The notes beneath the pieces were generated by a model, which was not told where the DNA came from, did not search any database, and saw only the letters and a program-made list of their open reading frames with translations. A program made the translations under genes and the position numbers. A DNA stretch of 56,000 nucleotides from an uncultured Alphaproteobacteria bacterium (GTDB lineage Bacteria > Pseudomonadota > Alphaproteobacteria > HIMB59 > GCA-002718135): contig CACESS010000004.1 in the NCBI GenBank assembly GCA_902562275.1, positions 1 to 56,000 on the forward strand, given 5' to 3'. Below, piece after piece: positions 25,850-34,735 of the stretch. The number at the start of each line of letters is the position of its first letter. The stretch's first letter is position 1.

Positions 25850-27211
25850 ATGACTGCACAAACAATGGAAGAGTTAGTTTCTCTTTGTAAAAGAAGAGGC
25901 TTTCTATTTCAATCAAATGACATCTATGGTGGTATTAAGGGGTTATATGATTATGGACCAATGGGCGTTGAGTTCAAAAATAATCTTAAACAAGCTTGGT
26001 GGAAATCAATGGTATATGAACGAGATGATACCGAAGGTTTGGATGCCTCAATTTTAAGTTCTCCAGTAGTTTTAAAACATTCAGGTCATGAAGATACTTT
26101 TACCGATCCTTTAGTTGATTGTCGCGCATGTAAATCAAGGTGGAGAGCAGATCAATTATTAGAAAATAATAAATGCCCAAATTGTAAATCGGAAGATCTT
26201 ACTGAGCCAAGACCTTTTAATTTAATGTTTAAAACTGCAATTGGGCCAGTAGATGATGGTTCGTCATTTGCATATTTAAGACCAGAAACATGTCAGCAAA
26301 TTTTTACTAATTTTAAAAATATATTAGATTCAACTTCAAGAACTGTTCCTTTCGGTATCGCACAAATGGGAAAAGCATTTAGAAATGAAATAACACCTCG
26401 TAATTTTATCTTTAGAGTTAGAGAGTTTGAACAAATGGAATTAGAGTTTTTTGTTAAACCAGGTACTGATGATGAATGGCATGAATATTGGATAAATAAA
26501 AGAATAGAATGGTGGGTTAATCAAGGCATAAAAAAAGAAAATTTAAAAACAATTGAAGTAGAAAAAAATGAATTAGCCCATTACTCAAAAAGAACTGTTG
26601 ATATCAATTATGTTTTTCCTCACGGTGAAGAGGAACTAGAAGGGGTGGCCAATAGAACTGACTTTGACTTAGGTTCTCATACTAAAAATCAAAACGATTT
26701 TAAAATTACATCAGAAGTTATGAAAAACTCCTCTTCAACTACAAAATTAGCTGTTCAAGATTTAGAAGAAAAAAAATGGTATATTCCTTACGTAATTGAG
26801 CCATCAGCTGGTGTTGATAGAGGAGTTCTTGCTTTGTTAAATGAAGCTTATCGTCAAGAAAATGTAGATAAAGATAATAAAAGAATTCTTTTATCTCTAA
26901 AACCTCATCTTTCACCTATTAAAGCTGCAGTTATTCCTCTCAAAAAGAATAATGAGGAATTAGTTAATTTATCTAAAGAAATAAAATCTAATCTACAGAA
27001 ATTGGGATTGGGGAGAGTTGTTTTAGAAAATTCAGGAAACATTGGTAAGAATTATAGAAGACATGATGAAATAGGAACACCAATTTGTTTAACTGTAGAT
27101 TTTGAAACTCTAGCAGATAAAAGTGTTACTGTTAGGGATAGAGATACTATGAAACAGGAAAGAGTTTCCATCGAAAATTTATCTGAATATTACAAAAAAT
27201 ATTTTAATTAA
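25850..27211 (+). CDS. glyS: Glycyl-tRNA synthetase, single-chain (alpha2) type
   Basis: This class II aminoacyl-tRNA synthetase of 453 aa charges tRNA-Gly. It is the homodimeric form of Gram-positives, archaea and eukaryotes, not the two-gene GlyQ/GlyS form. Visible blocks are [27 protein letters not shown] (motif-1 side, about residues 13-39), a zinc-ribbon-like CRACKSRW with CPNCKS (about 88-118), motif 2 [28 protein letters not shown] (about 171-198) and motif 3 [14 protein letters not shown] (about 318). A C-terminal anticodon-binding domain follows. Most Alphaproteobacteria carry the other type, so this is notable. Confidence 0.93.
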   Translation: MTAQTMEELVSLCKRRGFLFQSNDIYGGIKGLYDYGPMGVEFKNNLKQAWWKSMVYERDDTEGLDASILSSPVVLKHSGHEDTFTDPLVDCRACKSRWRADQLLENNKCPNCKSEDLTEPRPFNLMFKTAIGPVDDGSSFAYLRPETCQQIFTNFKNILDSTSRTVPFGIAQMGKAFRNEITPRNFIFRVREFEQMELEFFVKPGTDDEWHEYWINKRIEWWVNQGIKKENLKTIEVEKNELAHYSKRTVDINYVFPHGEEELEGVANRTDFDLGSHTKNQNDFKITSEVMKNSSSTTKLAVQDLEEKKWYIPYVIEPSAGVDRGVLALLNEAYRQENVDKDNKRILLSLKPHLSPIKAAVIPLKKNNEELVNLSKEIKSNLQKLGLGRVVLENSGNIGKNYRRHDEIGTPICLTVDFETLADKSVTVRDRDTMKQERVSIENLSEYYKKYFN

Positions 27212-27220
27212 TAAAATTGT

Positions 27221-28369
27221 ATGAAAAAAGTTAGTGATATTCATGCAATAAAAATTATATTTTTTATAACTGCTTGTTATGTAGGTTTATGGGCTATTAG
27301 GATACCTACCATAAAGGATCAACTTCAAACTGATTATGTTGGTGTTGGGTATATTATGTTATCATTTGCAATTGGTTCAATTGTTGCAATGATTTTTGCA
27401 AATGCTCTTATTCTGAAAACTTCTACAAAATCTATTTTAACATTTACCTTAATTGCCGAAGGTTGTTTGTGGTTGCCAGTACCTTTCATTCAAGAGTTAT
27501 GGCTTTTTATGGTTTTCTCATTTGTTTTTGGTATGAGTTATGGTGCATTCGAAATAGCATGCAATGTTTATGCATCAAATTTAGAAGTTAGAGAAAAAAA
27601 ATCAATGATGTCAGGGTTTCATGCATTTTGGAGTCTTGGAGTTTTATTTGGATCTCTAATTACAAGCTTTTTACTAGAGTGGAATTATTCTTTTATTTTT
27701 AATATACTTTTGTATGTCATCATTCTTCTTCCTTTGAGTTTGTATTTTGTACTTTGTTTAGAGTCACAAGTTGAAACAAAATCAGAAGACTCCAGTAAAA
27801 AAAATATATTTTTTATTTGGCCCTTACTGATTTTTTTATTAGCATTAATTGCAATGGCAAATGCTCTAACGGAAGGAAGTGTTGATGCATGGGGAGCTCT
27901 CTATATGAGAGATTTTATTCAAGTTGATGGTTTCTATATCGGCTTAGCAACTCTAAGTTTTAATATTTTTATGGTTATCGGAAGATTTAGTGGTGATTGG
28001 GTAAGAGATAAAATCGGAGTTTTTCTTTTGATTTTCTTTTTATTTTTATCGACGATTATAAGTTTAATAATTTTATCTAATTTCAGCAGTATTTATGCAG
28101 CTATTATTGGTTTTGCATTATTAGGTATCGGAGCATCTTCAATTGTTCCTATCGCATATAGTTTAGCTGGAAAAATTGAGGGAATTGACAGTGGAGTAGG
28201 GATAACAATAATTTCAATTGCAGTTTACGGAACATTTATAGGGGCTCCAGCTTCATTAGGATTTATAGCAAACAACTATGGAATTAATAACATATTTGTT
28301 CCAATGTTAATAATTTTTATGATTTTAATAATTCCAGTAAGCTTTTATAGAAAAAAATTTTTAGTTTAA
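27221..28369 (+). CDS. MFS transporter (YbjJ-like)
   Basis: This 382 aa protein has twelve predicted membrane helices and major-facilitator loops. FVFGMSYGAFEIACNVYAS near residue 104 and the cytoplasmic GRFSGDWVRDKIG near 256 are the clearest. MMSGFHAFWSLGVLFGSL (about 128-145) and ANALTEGSVDAWGALYMRDF (about 213-232) resemble the YbjJ/FucP-like branch, whose substrates are mostly unknown and include sugars or drugs. It starts 9 nt after glyS, and its end overlaps the convergent ygfZ gene by 9 nt. Confidence 0.82.
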   Translation: MKKVSDIHAIKIIFFITACYVGLWAIRIPTIKDQLQTDYVGVGYIMLSFAIGSIVAMIFANALILKTSTKSILTFTLIAEGCLWLPVPFIQELWLFMVFSFVFGMSYGAFEIACNVYASNLEVREKKSMMSGFHAFWSLGVLFGSLITSFLLEWNYSFIFNILLYVIILLPLSLYFVLCLESQVETKSEDSSKKNIFFIWPLLIFLLALIAMANALTEGSVDAWGALYMRDFIQVDGFYIGLATLSFNIFMVIGRFSGDWVRDKIGVFLLIFFLFLSTIISLIILSNFSSIYAAIIGFALLGIGASSIVPIAYSLAGKIEGIDSGVGITIISIAVYGTFIGAPASLGFIANNYGINNIFVPMLIIFMILIIPVSFYRKKFLV

Positions 28370-29191
28370 AAAATCAAAAGATAATGAATCATTAATTACT
28401 AAATTTTGATTTTTATTTTTTATTTCATTAACAAAATTAATGTTTAATGCTGCAAAAATATTTGAATTTGCTTTTGATACAATTGTACCTATTTTTTTAT
28501 TATCAACTATCAACTCATCTCCCTCTAGCACATCTCCACTTTTAATTTTTAAAGCGTAAAGTTTTTTCTTGAGTAATCCACGGTATTTCATCCTTGCAGT
28601 AATTTCTTGACCCACATAGCATCCTTTATCCCAATCAATAGCATTTAAATTATCAAAATTATTTTCTAATAATAAAGATTTATTTTCTAAAATATCAAAT
28701 GGTGAATAGGGTGTTGTATAATTAATTAAAATTTCATGATATTCTGTTTCATTAATTTCTTTCAATCTCTCATTTTCAATTAAAATTTTTTTATTTGTTA
28801 TAAGTTTTTTACCTAAGTTGATATTTCTAGGATCATTTAAATAAACATTATAATCACCTTCATAATCTATATTAAATAATGAATAAGAATTTAGATTGTT
28901 AATTTCTTCAATTTCTATATCAGAGCGAAGTTTATAAATTTTTAATCGTCCTATTAAATTACTATAAAATTTATCATTAGTTTCAAAAATATAGTTTTCA
29001 TTTATATTGAATATAAAAAAATCTGCTAAAAATTTTCCCTGAGGTGTTAATAGACATGAATAAATAATTGATCCATCGTTACATTTCTCAATGTCATTAG
29101 TAATTAAATTTTGAATAAATGATTTACTATCTTTTCCAGAAATCTCAAAAAATCTTGAATTCAGATGATGAAAAAAGTATTTATCTTTCAT
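28361..29191 (-). CDS. ygfZ: YgfZ/GcvT-like folate-binding iron-sulfur repair protein
   Basis: YgfZ is a tetrahydrofolate-binding protein needed for the activity of certain iron-sulfur enzymes such as MiaB. The signature KGCYVGQEITARMKYRG with its conserved Cys is present near residue 190. The N-terminus FFHHLNSRFFEISGKDSKSFIQNLITND is typical, as is LLTPQGKFLADFFIF near 48. At 276 aa it is slightly short. Functional links to the SUF operon elsewhere in the window are plausible but not positional. It is divergent from the heptosyltransferase gene with a 45-nt gap. Confidence 0.9.
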   Translation of the reverse strand: MKDKYFFHHLNSRFFEISGKDSKSFIQNLITNDIEKCNDGSIIYSCLLTPQGKFLADFFIFNINENYIFETNDKFYSNLIGRLKIYKLRSDIEIEEINNLNSYSLFNIDYEGDYNVYLNDPRNINLGKKLITNKKILIENERLKEINETEYHEILINYTTPYSPFDILENKSLLLENNFDNLNAIDWDKGCYVGQEITARMKYRGLLKKKLYALKIKSGDVLEGDELIVDNKKIGTIVSKANSNIFAALNINFVNEIKNKNQNLVINDSLSFDFLN

Positions 29192-29236
29192 AATTATCTA
29201 AATATATATTGAATATATTAAAAGTGTAATATTTCT

Positions 29237-30160
29237 GTGAAAATTCTTGTTATTTCGTCAAATCTTATTGGAGATACAATTCTATCAACTGGAGTAATAA
29301 ATTATTTTAGTAATAAATATCCTGAAACTAAATTTACATTTGTAATTGGTCCATCTGCTAAATCAATTTTCAAAAACTTTAAATCTGTAGAAGACATAAT
29401 CACTGTTTCAAAAAAAAGATACAATATGCATTGGTTAGATATAATTTCTAATTGTTATGGAAAGAAATGGGATATAATTATTGATTTTAGAAGTTCATTG
29501 TTATCATATTTTTTAAAACATAAGCAAAAATTTATTTTTAAAAAAAAATCTAATCTAAACCATGTACAGCAATTATCTAATTACTTTAAATTTGATTGTT
29601 CAGATTTGTTCATTGAGACAAATACAGAAGAAGAAGAAATAGTTACAAAACATTTGTCTGATGAATTTAAATATTTTGTTATATTTCCAGGTGGAAATTG
29701 GAAACCAAAAATTTGGAGTATTAAAAATTATAATTCACTATTAATCAAAATTTTATCTCAAAATAAAAATATAAAATTTATTTTAGTTGGTTCAAAGTCA
29801 GAAGAAGAAAATTATTTAAATGAAATAACAAAAAATATTGATAGTAATAAAATAATTAATTTATTTGGTGCATCATTGACTCAAACTGCTGCTTATATGA
29901 AGAAATCAAAATTATTTATTGGAAATGATTCAGGATTATCACATATGGCTTCAGCCACAAAATTAAAGTCTATAGTATTATTTGGCCCAACAAATGATAT
30001 GATTTATGGTCCATTTATGCAAGATTCACAAGTTATAAGAACAAATGAAAGCTATGACTATTTTAAAAGTATAAATATTAATAAAACAAAATCCTATATG
30101 GACTCTATAAGCGTAGAAAAGATTTATTCTACATTACAAAAAAATAATTATTGTGAATAA
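29237..30160 (+). CDS. Glycosyltransferase family 9 (heptosyltransferase-like)
   Basis: This 307 aa two-lobed GT-B enzyme resembles the ADP-heptose:LPS heptosyltransferase family. MKILVISSNLIGDTILSTG at the N-terminus and KLFIGNDSGLSHMASATKLKSIVLFGPTN (about 233-261) are the diagnostic blocks. FPGGNWKPKIWSIKNYNSLL near 155 is the donor-side motif. It starts with GTG at 29237 and overlaps pyrC by 8 nt. It likely adds a sugar to lipopolysaccharide core; whether the sugar is heptose cannot be told. Confidence 0.85.
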   Translation: MKILVISSNLIGDTILSTGVINYFSNKYPETKFTFVIGPSAKSIFKNFKSVEDIITVSKKRYNMHWLDIISNCYGKKWDIIIDFRSSLLSYFLKHKQKFIFKKKSNLNHVQQLSNYFKFDCSDLFIETNTEEEEIVTKHLSDEFKYFVIFPGGNWKPKIWSIKNYNSLLIKILSQNKNIKFILVGSKSEEENYLNEITKNIDSNKIINLFGASLTQTAAYMKKSKLFIGNDSGLSHMASATKLKSIVLFGPTNDMIYGPFMQDSQVIRTNESYDYFKSININKTKSYMDSISVEKIYSTLQKNNYCE

Positions 30161-31187
30161 AAATATTGAAATAATTCAGCCTGATGATTGGCATGTACAT
30201 TTTAGAGAAGGTGACATGTTAGAAATGGTTACTAATTTCTCCTCAAGAATAAATAATAGATGTGTGGCTATGCCAAATACAGAAATTCCCATAACAGATA
30301 CTAATAAAGCTTCTGCTTATAAAGAGCTTTTAAATAGAGCATCTAGTAATAATTTTGAACCACTTATACCTTGTTATTTAAATGAAAATTTAGATTTAGA
30401 AGATTTTAGAAAAGGTATGCAAAATAAAGTTTTCTTTGGGTCTAAACTTTATCCCTCAAATGCAACTACAAACTCAAGTCATGGAGTTAGTGACATTTCG
30501 AAAATCTTTAAATTTTTAGAGATTTTAGAAGAAGAAAAAAGTCCATTACTAATACACGGTGAAAAAGTAGCTGAAGATATAGATATTTTTGATAGAGAAA
30601 AATATTTTATAGATGATGAATTAAGCATTATTAGAAAAAAATTTCCCCTTTTAAAAATTACTCTTGAGCATGTATCAACTTCATATGGAGTTAAATATGT
30701 GAAAGAAAATGAAAATATTGGAGGAACAATAACACCACACCATATGCTTTTAACAAAAAAAGATGTATTTCATGATGACTTTATTAATCCCCATCATTTT
30801 TGTATGCCAGTTGTTAAAAACGAAACAGATTTAATAGAATTAAGAAAAGCAGCATGTCACAATAATTCTAAATTTTTTTTAGGTACTGATTCAGCTCCAC
30901 ATCCAATTCAAGAAAAAAAACCAGATATGTCATCTAAGCCAGGAATATTTTCCTCTCCTTGCTCACTAGAATTATATGCAGAAATTTTCGATCAAGAAAA
31001 TGCAATTGATAAGTTAGAGATATTTTGTTCAATAAATGGTGCAAAACATTATAGTTTTCCAATTAATGATAAAAAAATTAAATTAGAAAAAGAGGAATGG
31101 ATTATGACAGAATTATCTAGTTACAAAGATATTCAGGTTAAGAATTTTTATGCTAATAAAAAAATTAATTGGAAAGTAGTCAATTAA
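30153..31187 (+). CDS. pyrC: Dihydroorotase, E. coli PyrC type
   Basis: PyrC closes N-carbamoyl-aspartate to dihydroorotate in pyrimidine synthesis. The 344 aa amidohydrolase has metal-binding DDWHVHFREGDM near residue 8, the carboxylated Lys region FGSKLYPSNATTNSSHG near 92, LIHGE near 131, EHVST near 169 and the catalytic Asp in FLGTDSAPH near 240. It starts with GTG in an 8-nt overlap with the glycosyltransferase gene. The lack of a gap suggests co-transcription. Confidence 0.95.
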   Translation: MNKNIEIIQPDDWHVHFREGDMLEMVTNFSSRINNRCVAMPNTEIPITDTNKASAYKELLNRASSNNFEPLIPCYLNENLDLEDFRKGMQNKVFFGSKLYPSNATTNSSHGVSDISKIFKFLEILEEEKSPLLIHGEKVAEDIDIFDREKYFIDDELSIIRKKFPLLKITLEHVSTSYGVKYVKENENIGGTITPHHMLLTKKDVFHDDFINPHHFCMPVVKNETDLIELRKAACHNNSKFFLGTDSAPHPIQEKKPDMSSKPGIFSSPCSLELYAEIFDQENAIDKLEIFCSINGAKHYSFPINDKKIKLEKEEWIMTELSSYKDIQVKNFYANKKINWKVVN

Positions 31188-31204
31188 TCTTTATAGAAAT
31201 ATTA

Positions 31205-31561
31205 ATGTCATTAGGAACAAAAATTTTTACTTGGTTTAAGGGCAACTTAGTTGGTAGTGATGAATTAGGAAATAAATATTACTGCAGCTCTAAAGATTTT
31301 AAAAATTTGAAAGCAAAAAGATGGGTAATTTTTAATGGCGAAATAGAAGCCTCAAATATTCCACCGCATTGGCATGCCTGGCTTCACAAATCGATTGATA
31401 ATCCTCCACTTGACTATTCGCATAAATATAAATGGCAAAAAAATCATAAACCTAATATGACTGGTACTAGTGATGCATATTTCCCATCATCTCATCCTCT
31501 TTCAAAAAATTATGACCCAGAAAAAAAAGAAGAAGAATATAAATCTTGGACTCCTAATTAG
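31205..31561 (+). CDS. NDUFA12-family complex I accessory protein
   Basis: This 118 aa protein matches the NDUFA12/B17.2 family, an accessory subunit of respiratory complex I shared by Alphaproteobacteria and mitochondria. TWFKGNLVGSDELGNKYYCS (residues about 8-27) and RWVIFNGEIEASNIPPHWHAWLH (about 40-62) are the family core. PHKYK-like SHKYKW and the proline-rich tail follow. The ATG at 31205 is chosen over an upstream in-frame start because the homology begins there. It overlaps the next gene by 50 nt. Confidence 0.92.
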   Translation: MSLGTKIFTWFKGNLVGSDELGNKYYCSSKDFKNLKAKRWVIFNGEIEASNIPPHWHAWLHKSIDNPPLDYSHKYKWQKNHKPNMTGTSDAYFPSSHPLSKNYDPEKKEEEYKSWTPN

Positions 31562-31916
31562 AGTAACATTTTTTTTTCTCTTACCGTTAACTGTTTCTGC
31601 TGAGACTATTGAAAAAAAATATGCTTCCTTTAAGTTATTAAACAAGACTACTAATAAAGTTTCTACTAAGGATATTTTGGTAAGTTCAAAAATATCATGG
31701 GAAACTTTAAATATTGAAGTTTTGTATTGCGGTAGCACTCCTCCAACTGAAATTCCTGAAGACTATGTTTTGATAGATGTATACGATACTATCAATAATG
31801 AAAATACTAATATTTATAAAGGCTGGATGATTTCTTCTTCCCCCGATGTTACTCCGTTAGAAAATCCTATTTATGATCTTTGGTTAGTTGATTGTAGTAA
31901 CGATAAGACTTCTTGA
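31512..31916 (+). CDS. DUF2155 secreted protein
   Basis: This 134 aa protein has a clear signal peptide: a Lys-rich start (MTQKKKKKN), a hydrophobic core (LGLLIRVTFFFLLPLTV) and cleavage after VSA. The mature part has FKLLNKTTNKVSTKDI, then ETLNIEVLYCGSTPPTEIPED and IYKGWMISSSPDVTPLENPIYDLWLVDC, the DUF2155 pattern with two Cys. Earlier in-frame ATGs at 31470 and 31473 would spoil the signal peptide, so I chose 31512. The position beside NDUFA12 and aat is conserved in Alphaproteobacteria. Function unknown, periplasmic. Its 3' end overlaps aat by 46 nt. Confidence 0.88.
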   Translation: MTQKKKKKNINLGLLIRVTFFFLLPLTVSAETIEKKYASFKLLNKTTNKVSTKDILVSSKISWETLNIEVLYCGSTPPTEIPEDYVLIDVYDTINNENTNIYKGWMISSSPDVTPLENPIYDLWLVDCSNDKTS

Positions 31917-32524
31917 AAACTATTAACTTCCTTAAAAAAACTTTCAATCTCTAAACTTTCTTTTAGTTTATTTTCATAAATTTCAGTTTCCATCTCATAC
32001 GCTCCAAACTGAACTAAATGAGGATTGAAAAACTGTGAATCTAAAATAGAAAAATTATTTTTTTTCAAGATTGCCAATAAATAAAGTAGACAAAACTTAC
32101 TTGTATTGGTCTTTAAACTAAACATGCTTTCACCAAAAAAACATGATCCTATATGTAAACCGTATAAACCACCAATTAGATTATCATCTTCATAACATTC
32201 TACACTGTGACATTTACCTGTTTTATGTAATTCAATATATGTATCTAAAATAATTTCATTAATCCAAGTATCTTGATCTTTTCTTTTAATTTCTTTGCAT
32301 AACTCTATAACTTTTGAAAAATTTTGATCAATTTTGAAACTATATTTTGTTTTTTTAAACTCACTAAAAAGTTTTTTTGGATAACGAAAATTTGAAATTG
32401 GAATGATAAATCTTAATTTGGGTTTATAAAATTTTATTTCTTCAGAATACTTACTATCAGCCATCGGAAAGTAAGCTTTTTTATAAAATTCTATTAAGCT
32501 GTTTAAATCAATTATTTTACTCAA
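31871..32524 (-). CDS. aat: Leucyl/phenylalanyl-tRNA-protein transferase
   Basis: Aat adds Leu or Phe to proteins with N-terminal Lys or Arg, marking them for ClpAP breakdown. The 217 aa protein has TWINEIILDTYIELHKTGKCHSVECYEDDNLIGGLYGLHIG (about residues 86-126), FFGESMFSLKTNTSKFCL (about 129-146) and DSQFFNPHLVQFGA (about 162-175), all diagnostic. It overlaps accC by 8 nt on the same strand and DUF2155 by 46 nt on the opposite strand, an unusually long convergent overlap. Confidence 0.94.
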   Translation of the reverse strand: MSKIIDLNSLIEFYKKAYFPMADSKYSEEIKFYKPKLRFIIPISNFRYPKKLFSEFKKTKYSFKIDQNFSKVIELCKEIKRKDQDTWINEIILDTYIELHKTGKCHSVECYEDDNLIGGLYGLHIGSCFFGESMFSLKTNTSKFCLLYLLAILKKNNFSILDSQFFNPHLVQFGAYEMETEIYENKLKESLEIESFFKEVNSFQEVLSLLQSTNQRS

Positions 32525-33848
32525 TTAAATTTGACATAAAATTAATGTTGTAACTTCCTCTTTTAAACTCATCAGTTTGAATAATTTTTTGATGTAACTG
32601 AATATTAGTGTTTATTCCCATAATTACATATTCTTCTAGCGCCCTATTCATTTTTTTTAGAGCTTCTGATCTTGTTGCACCGTAGGTAATTAGCTTACCA
32701 ATCATACTATCATAGTGGGATGGAATTGAGTATCCATCGTAAACTGCTGAGTCTACTCTAATGCCCAGTCCTCCAGGTTGATGGTATTGTGTTATCTTTC
32801 CAGGTGATGGTATAAAACTTTCTGGATGCTCAGCATTGATTCGGCATTCAATTGAACTTCCTTTTAGTTTTATATCTTCTTGTTTTATTTTAAGCTTTTC
32901 ACCATTAGCTACAAGAATTTGTTCTTTTACAAGATCAATCCCAGTTACCATTTCTGTTACTGGATGCTCAACTTGTAAACGTGTATTCATCTCCATAAAA
33001 TAAAATTCATCATTTTCGTATAAAAATTCTAATGTTCCAACTCCTTCATATCCTATTTCTTTCATAGATTTTCTACAAAGTTCAGATATTTTTTCTCTAT
33101 TTTCATTTGTTAGAACTGAACTTGGACTTTCTTCAATAAGTTTTTGATGCTTCCTTTGAATAGAGCAATCTCTCTCTCCTAGAGTAACAACATTTCCAAA
33201 TGAATCACAAAGAACTTGAATTTCAATATGTTTGGGAGATGTTAAAAATTTTTCTAAATAAACATTTTCATCATTAAATGATTTTTTTGCTTCAATTTTT
33301 GCTTCATTTATAGCTTTATTCAAATCATCTTCTTCTGTGACAATTCTCATTCCTTTTCCACCGCCACCACTCGCTGCTTTTACTATAATTGGGTATTTTA
33401 CTTTCTTTATAAATTCTTCAATTTTACTTTCATCATTCAAGTTGTTTATACCTTTTACTGTTGGCACCCCAGTTTCATCCATTATTTTTTTTGCATCAAT
33501 TTTGTTACCCATCATTTTGATATGTTGTGATTTCGGCCCAATAAATTTAATATTGTGTTCCTCAATAATTTCTGCAAACCTTTGATTTTCACTTAAAAAT
33601 CCATATCCAGGATGAATTGCATCTGCATCAGTTAATGTCGCAGCAGTTATAATTGCAGGTATGTTTAAATAACTAGATTGAGCAGAGGCTGGTCCGACAC
33701 AAATACTCTCATCTGCCATTCTTACATGCATTGCATTTTCATCAACATCAGAGTGAATGGCTACAGTTTTTATTCCTAATTCTCTGCAGGCTCTAAGAAC
33801 ACGTAAAGCAATTTCACCTCTGTTAGCAATCAGTATTTTTTTGAACAT
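32517..33848 (-). CDS. accC: Acetyl-CoA carboxylase, biotin carboxylase subunit
   Basis: AccC carboxylates the biotin on AccB using ATP and bicarbonate, the first half of malonyl-CoA synthesis. The 443 aa ATP-grasp protein has LIANRGEIALRVLRACRELG at the N-terminus and AIHPGYGFLSEN near residue 76. The glycine-rich ATP loop VKAASGGGGKGMRIV lies near 158, and EMNTRLQVEHPVTEMVTGIDLV with catalytic Glu and Arg near 287. Its ATG overlaps the accB stop by one base. Confidence 0.97.
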   Translation of the reverse strand: MFKKILIANRGEIALRVLRACRELGIKTVAIHSDVDENAMHVRMADESICVGPASAQSSYLNIPAIITAATLTDADAIHPGYGFLSENQRFAEIIEEHNIKFIGPKSQHIKMMGNKIDAKKIMDETGVPTVKGINNLNDESKIEEFIKKVKYPIIVKAASGGGGKGMRIVTEEDDLNKAINEAKIEAKKSFNDENVYLEKFLTSPKHIEIQVLCDSFGNVVTLGERDCSIQRKHQKLIEESPSSVLTNENREKISELCRKSMKEIGYEGVGTLEFLYENDEFYFMEMNTRLQVEHPVTEMVTGIDLVKEQILVANGEKLKIKQEDIKLKGSSIECRINAEHPESFIPSPGKITQYHQPGGLGIRVDSAVYDGYSIPSHYDSMIGKLITYGATRSEALKKMNRALEEYVIMGINTNIQLHQKIIQTDEFKRGSYNINFMSNLIE

Positions 33849-34294
33849 TATTCAAAAATTATAAGAGTATCACCATATTCAATGGGCTGGCTATTTAACG
33901 TAACTATTTTTTTGATAATACCAGATCTAGGAGCTTTGATTTCATTAAAAGTTTTCATTGCTTCAATTAACAATAAAGTATCACCGGCTTTAACATGTTG
34001 ACCAACTTTAACATAAGGTTGGGAATTTGGATCTGCAGAAAGATAAGCAACTCCTACCATTGGAGATTTAACAATATTATCTTCATTTACATCTTCATTT
34101 GTATTTTCAACCTCTTTAACTTCAGTATTTTTTTCTAATTTTTGAACAGATACATTGTTTTCAACGAAGTCATTTGAGGTAATCTCAATTTCATAATCAT
34201 TTTTTTTAATTTTTATTTTAGCAACACTATTAATTTTTGATTCTTTAACGATTAACTTAATATTCTCTAAATCTGTTTTATCTATTTTAGTCAT
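33848..34294 (-). CDS. accB: Acetyl-CoA carboxylase, biotin carboxyl carrier protein
   Basis: AccB carries the biotin that shuttles CO2 between AccC and the carboxyltransferase. The 148 aa protein has a variable charged N-terminal half with a Glu/Asn-rich linker. The biotinyl domain has SPMVGVAY near residue 73 and LLLIEAMKTFNEI near 107, where the Lys of EAMK is the biotin site. The usual EAMKMMN reads EAMKTFN here. It lies between aroQ (2 nt) and accC (1 nt overlap), in the conserved order. Confidence 0.96.
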   Translation of the reverse strand: MTKIDKTDLENIKLIVKESKINSVAKIKIKKNDYEIEITSNDFVENNVSVQKLEKNTEVKEVENTNEDVNEDNIVKSPMVGVAYLSADPNSQPYVKVGQHVKAGDTLLLIEAMKTFNEIKAPRSGIIKKIVTLNSQPIEYGDTLIIFE

Positions 34295-34296
34295 AC

Positions 34297-34734
34297 TTAT
34301 TTATAAATTAATTTGCATATTGCTTCAATTCCTAGAAGATAACTATTTCCACCAAATCCACATATTAACCCATGTACTCCTTCGGAAGTAATACTTTTTT
34401 TTCTATACTCTTCTCTTGCATAAATATTTGAAAGATGAATTTCTATCTTGGGCTTATTAATTGCTCTTAATGAATCTAGGATGGCTATTGATGAATGAGT
34501 AAATGCTGCTGGATTAATAATTAGACCGTCAAATTTATCATTTACTTCATGAATTTTATCAATTATTTCTCCTTCATTATTAGATTGGAAAAAAATAATT
34601 TCTAATTTCTTCTCTATCCCTTTTTTTTCACAATCAGATTTAATTTTATCTAAACTGTCTTTACCATAAATATCATCTTCCCTATTACCTAATAGATTTA
34701 GGTTAGGACCATTAATAATTAATATTTTTTTCAT
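34297..34734 (-). CDS. aroQ: 3-dehydroquinate dehydratase, type II
   Basis: AroQ performs the third step of the shikimate pathway. The 145 aa dodecamer-type enzyme has IINGPNLNLLGNRE (residues 5-18), the catalytic Tyr in DIYGKD (about 23), INPAAFTHSS with the catalytic His near residue 80, and EIHLSNIYAREEYRKKS (about 98-114). It lies 1 nt after the dCTP deaminase gene and 2 nt before accB. Confidence 0.96.
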   Translation of the reverse strand: MKKILIINGPNLNLLGNREDDIYGKDSLDKIKSDCEKKGIEKKLEIIFFQSNNEGEIIDKIHEVNDKFDGLIINPAAFTHSSIAILDSLRAINKPKIEIHLSNIYAREEYRKKSITSEGVHGLICGFGGNSYLLGIEAICKLIYK

Positions 34735-34735
34735 T

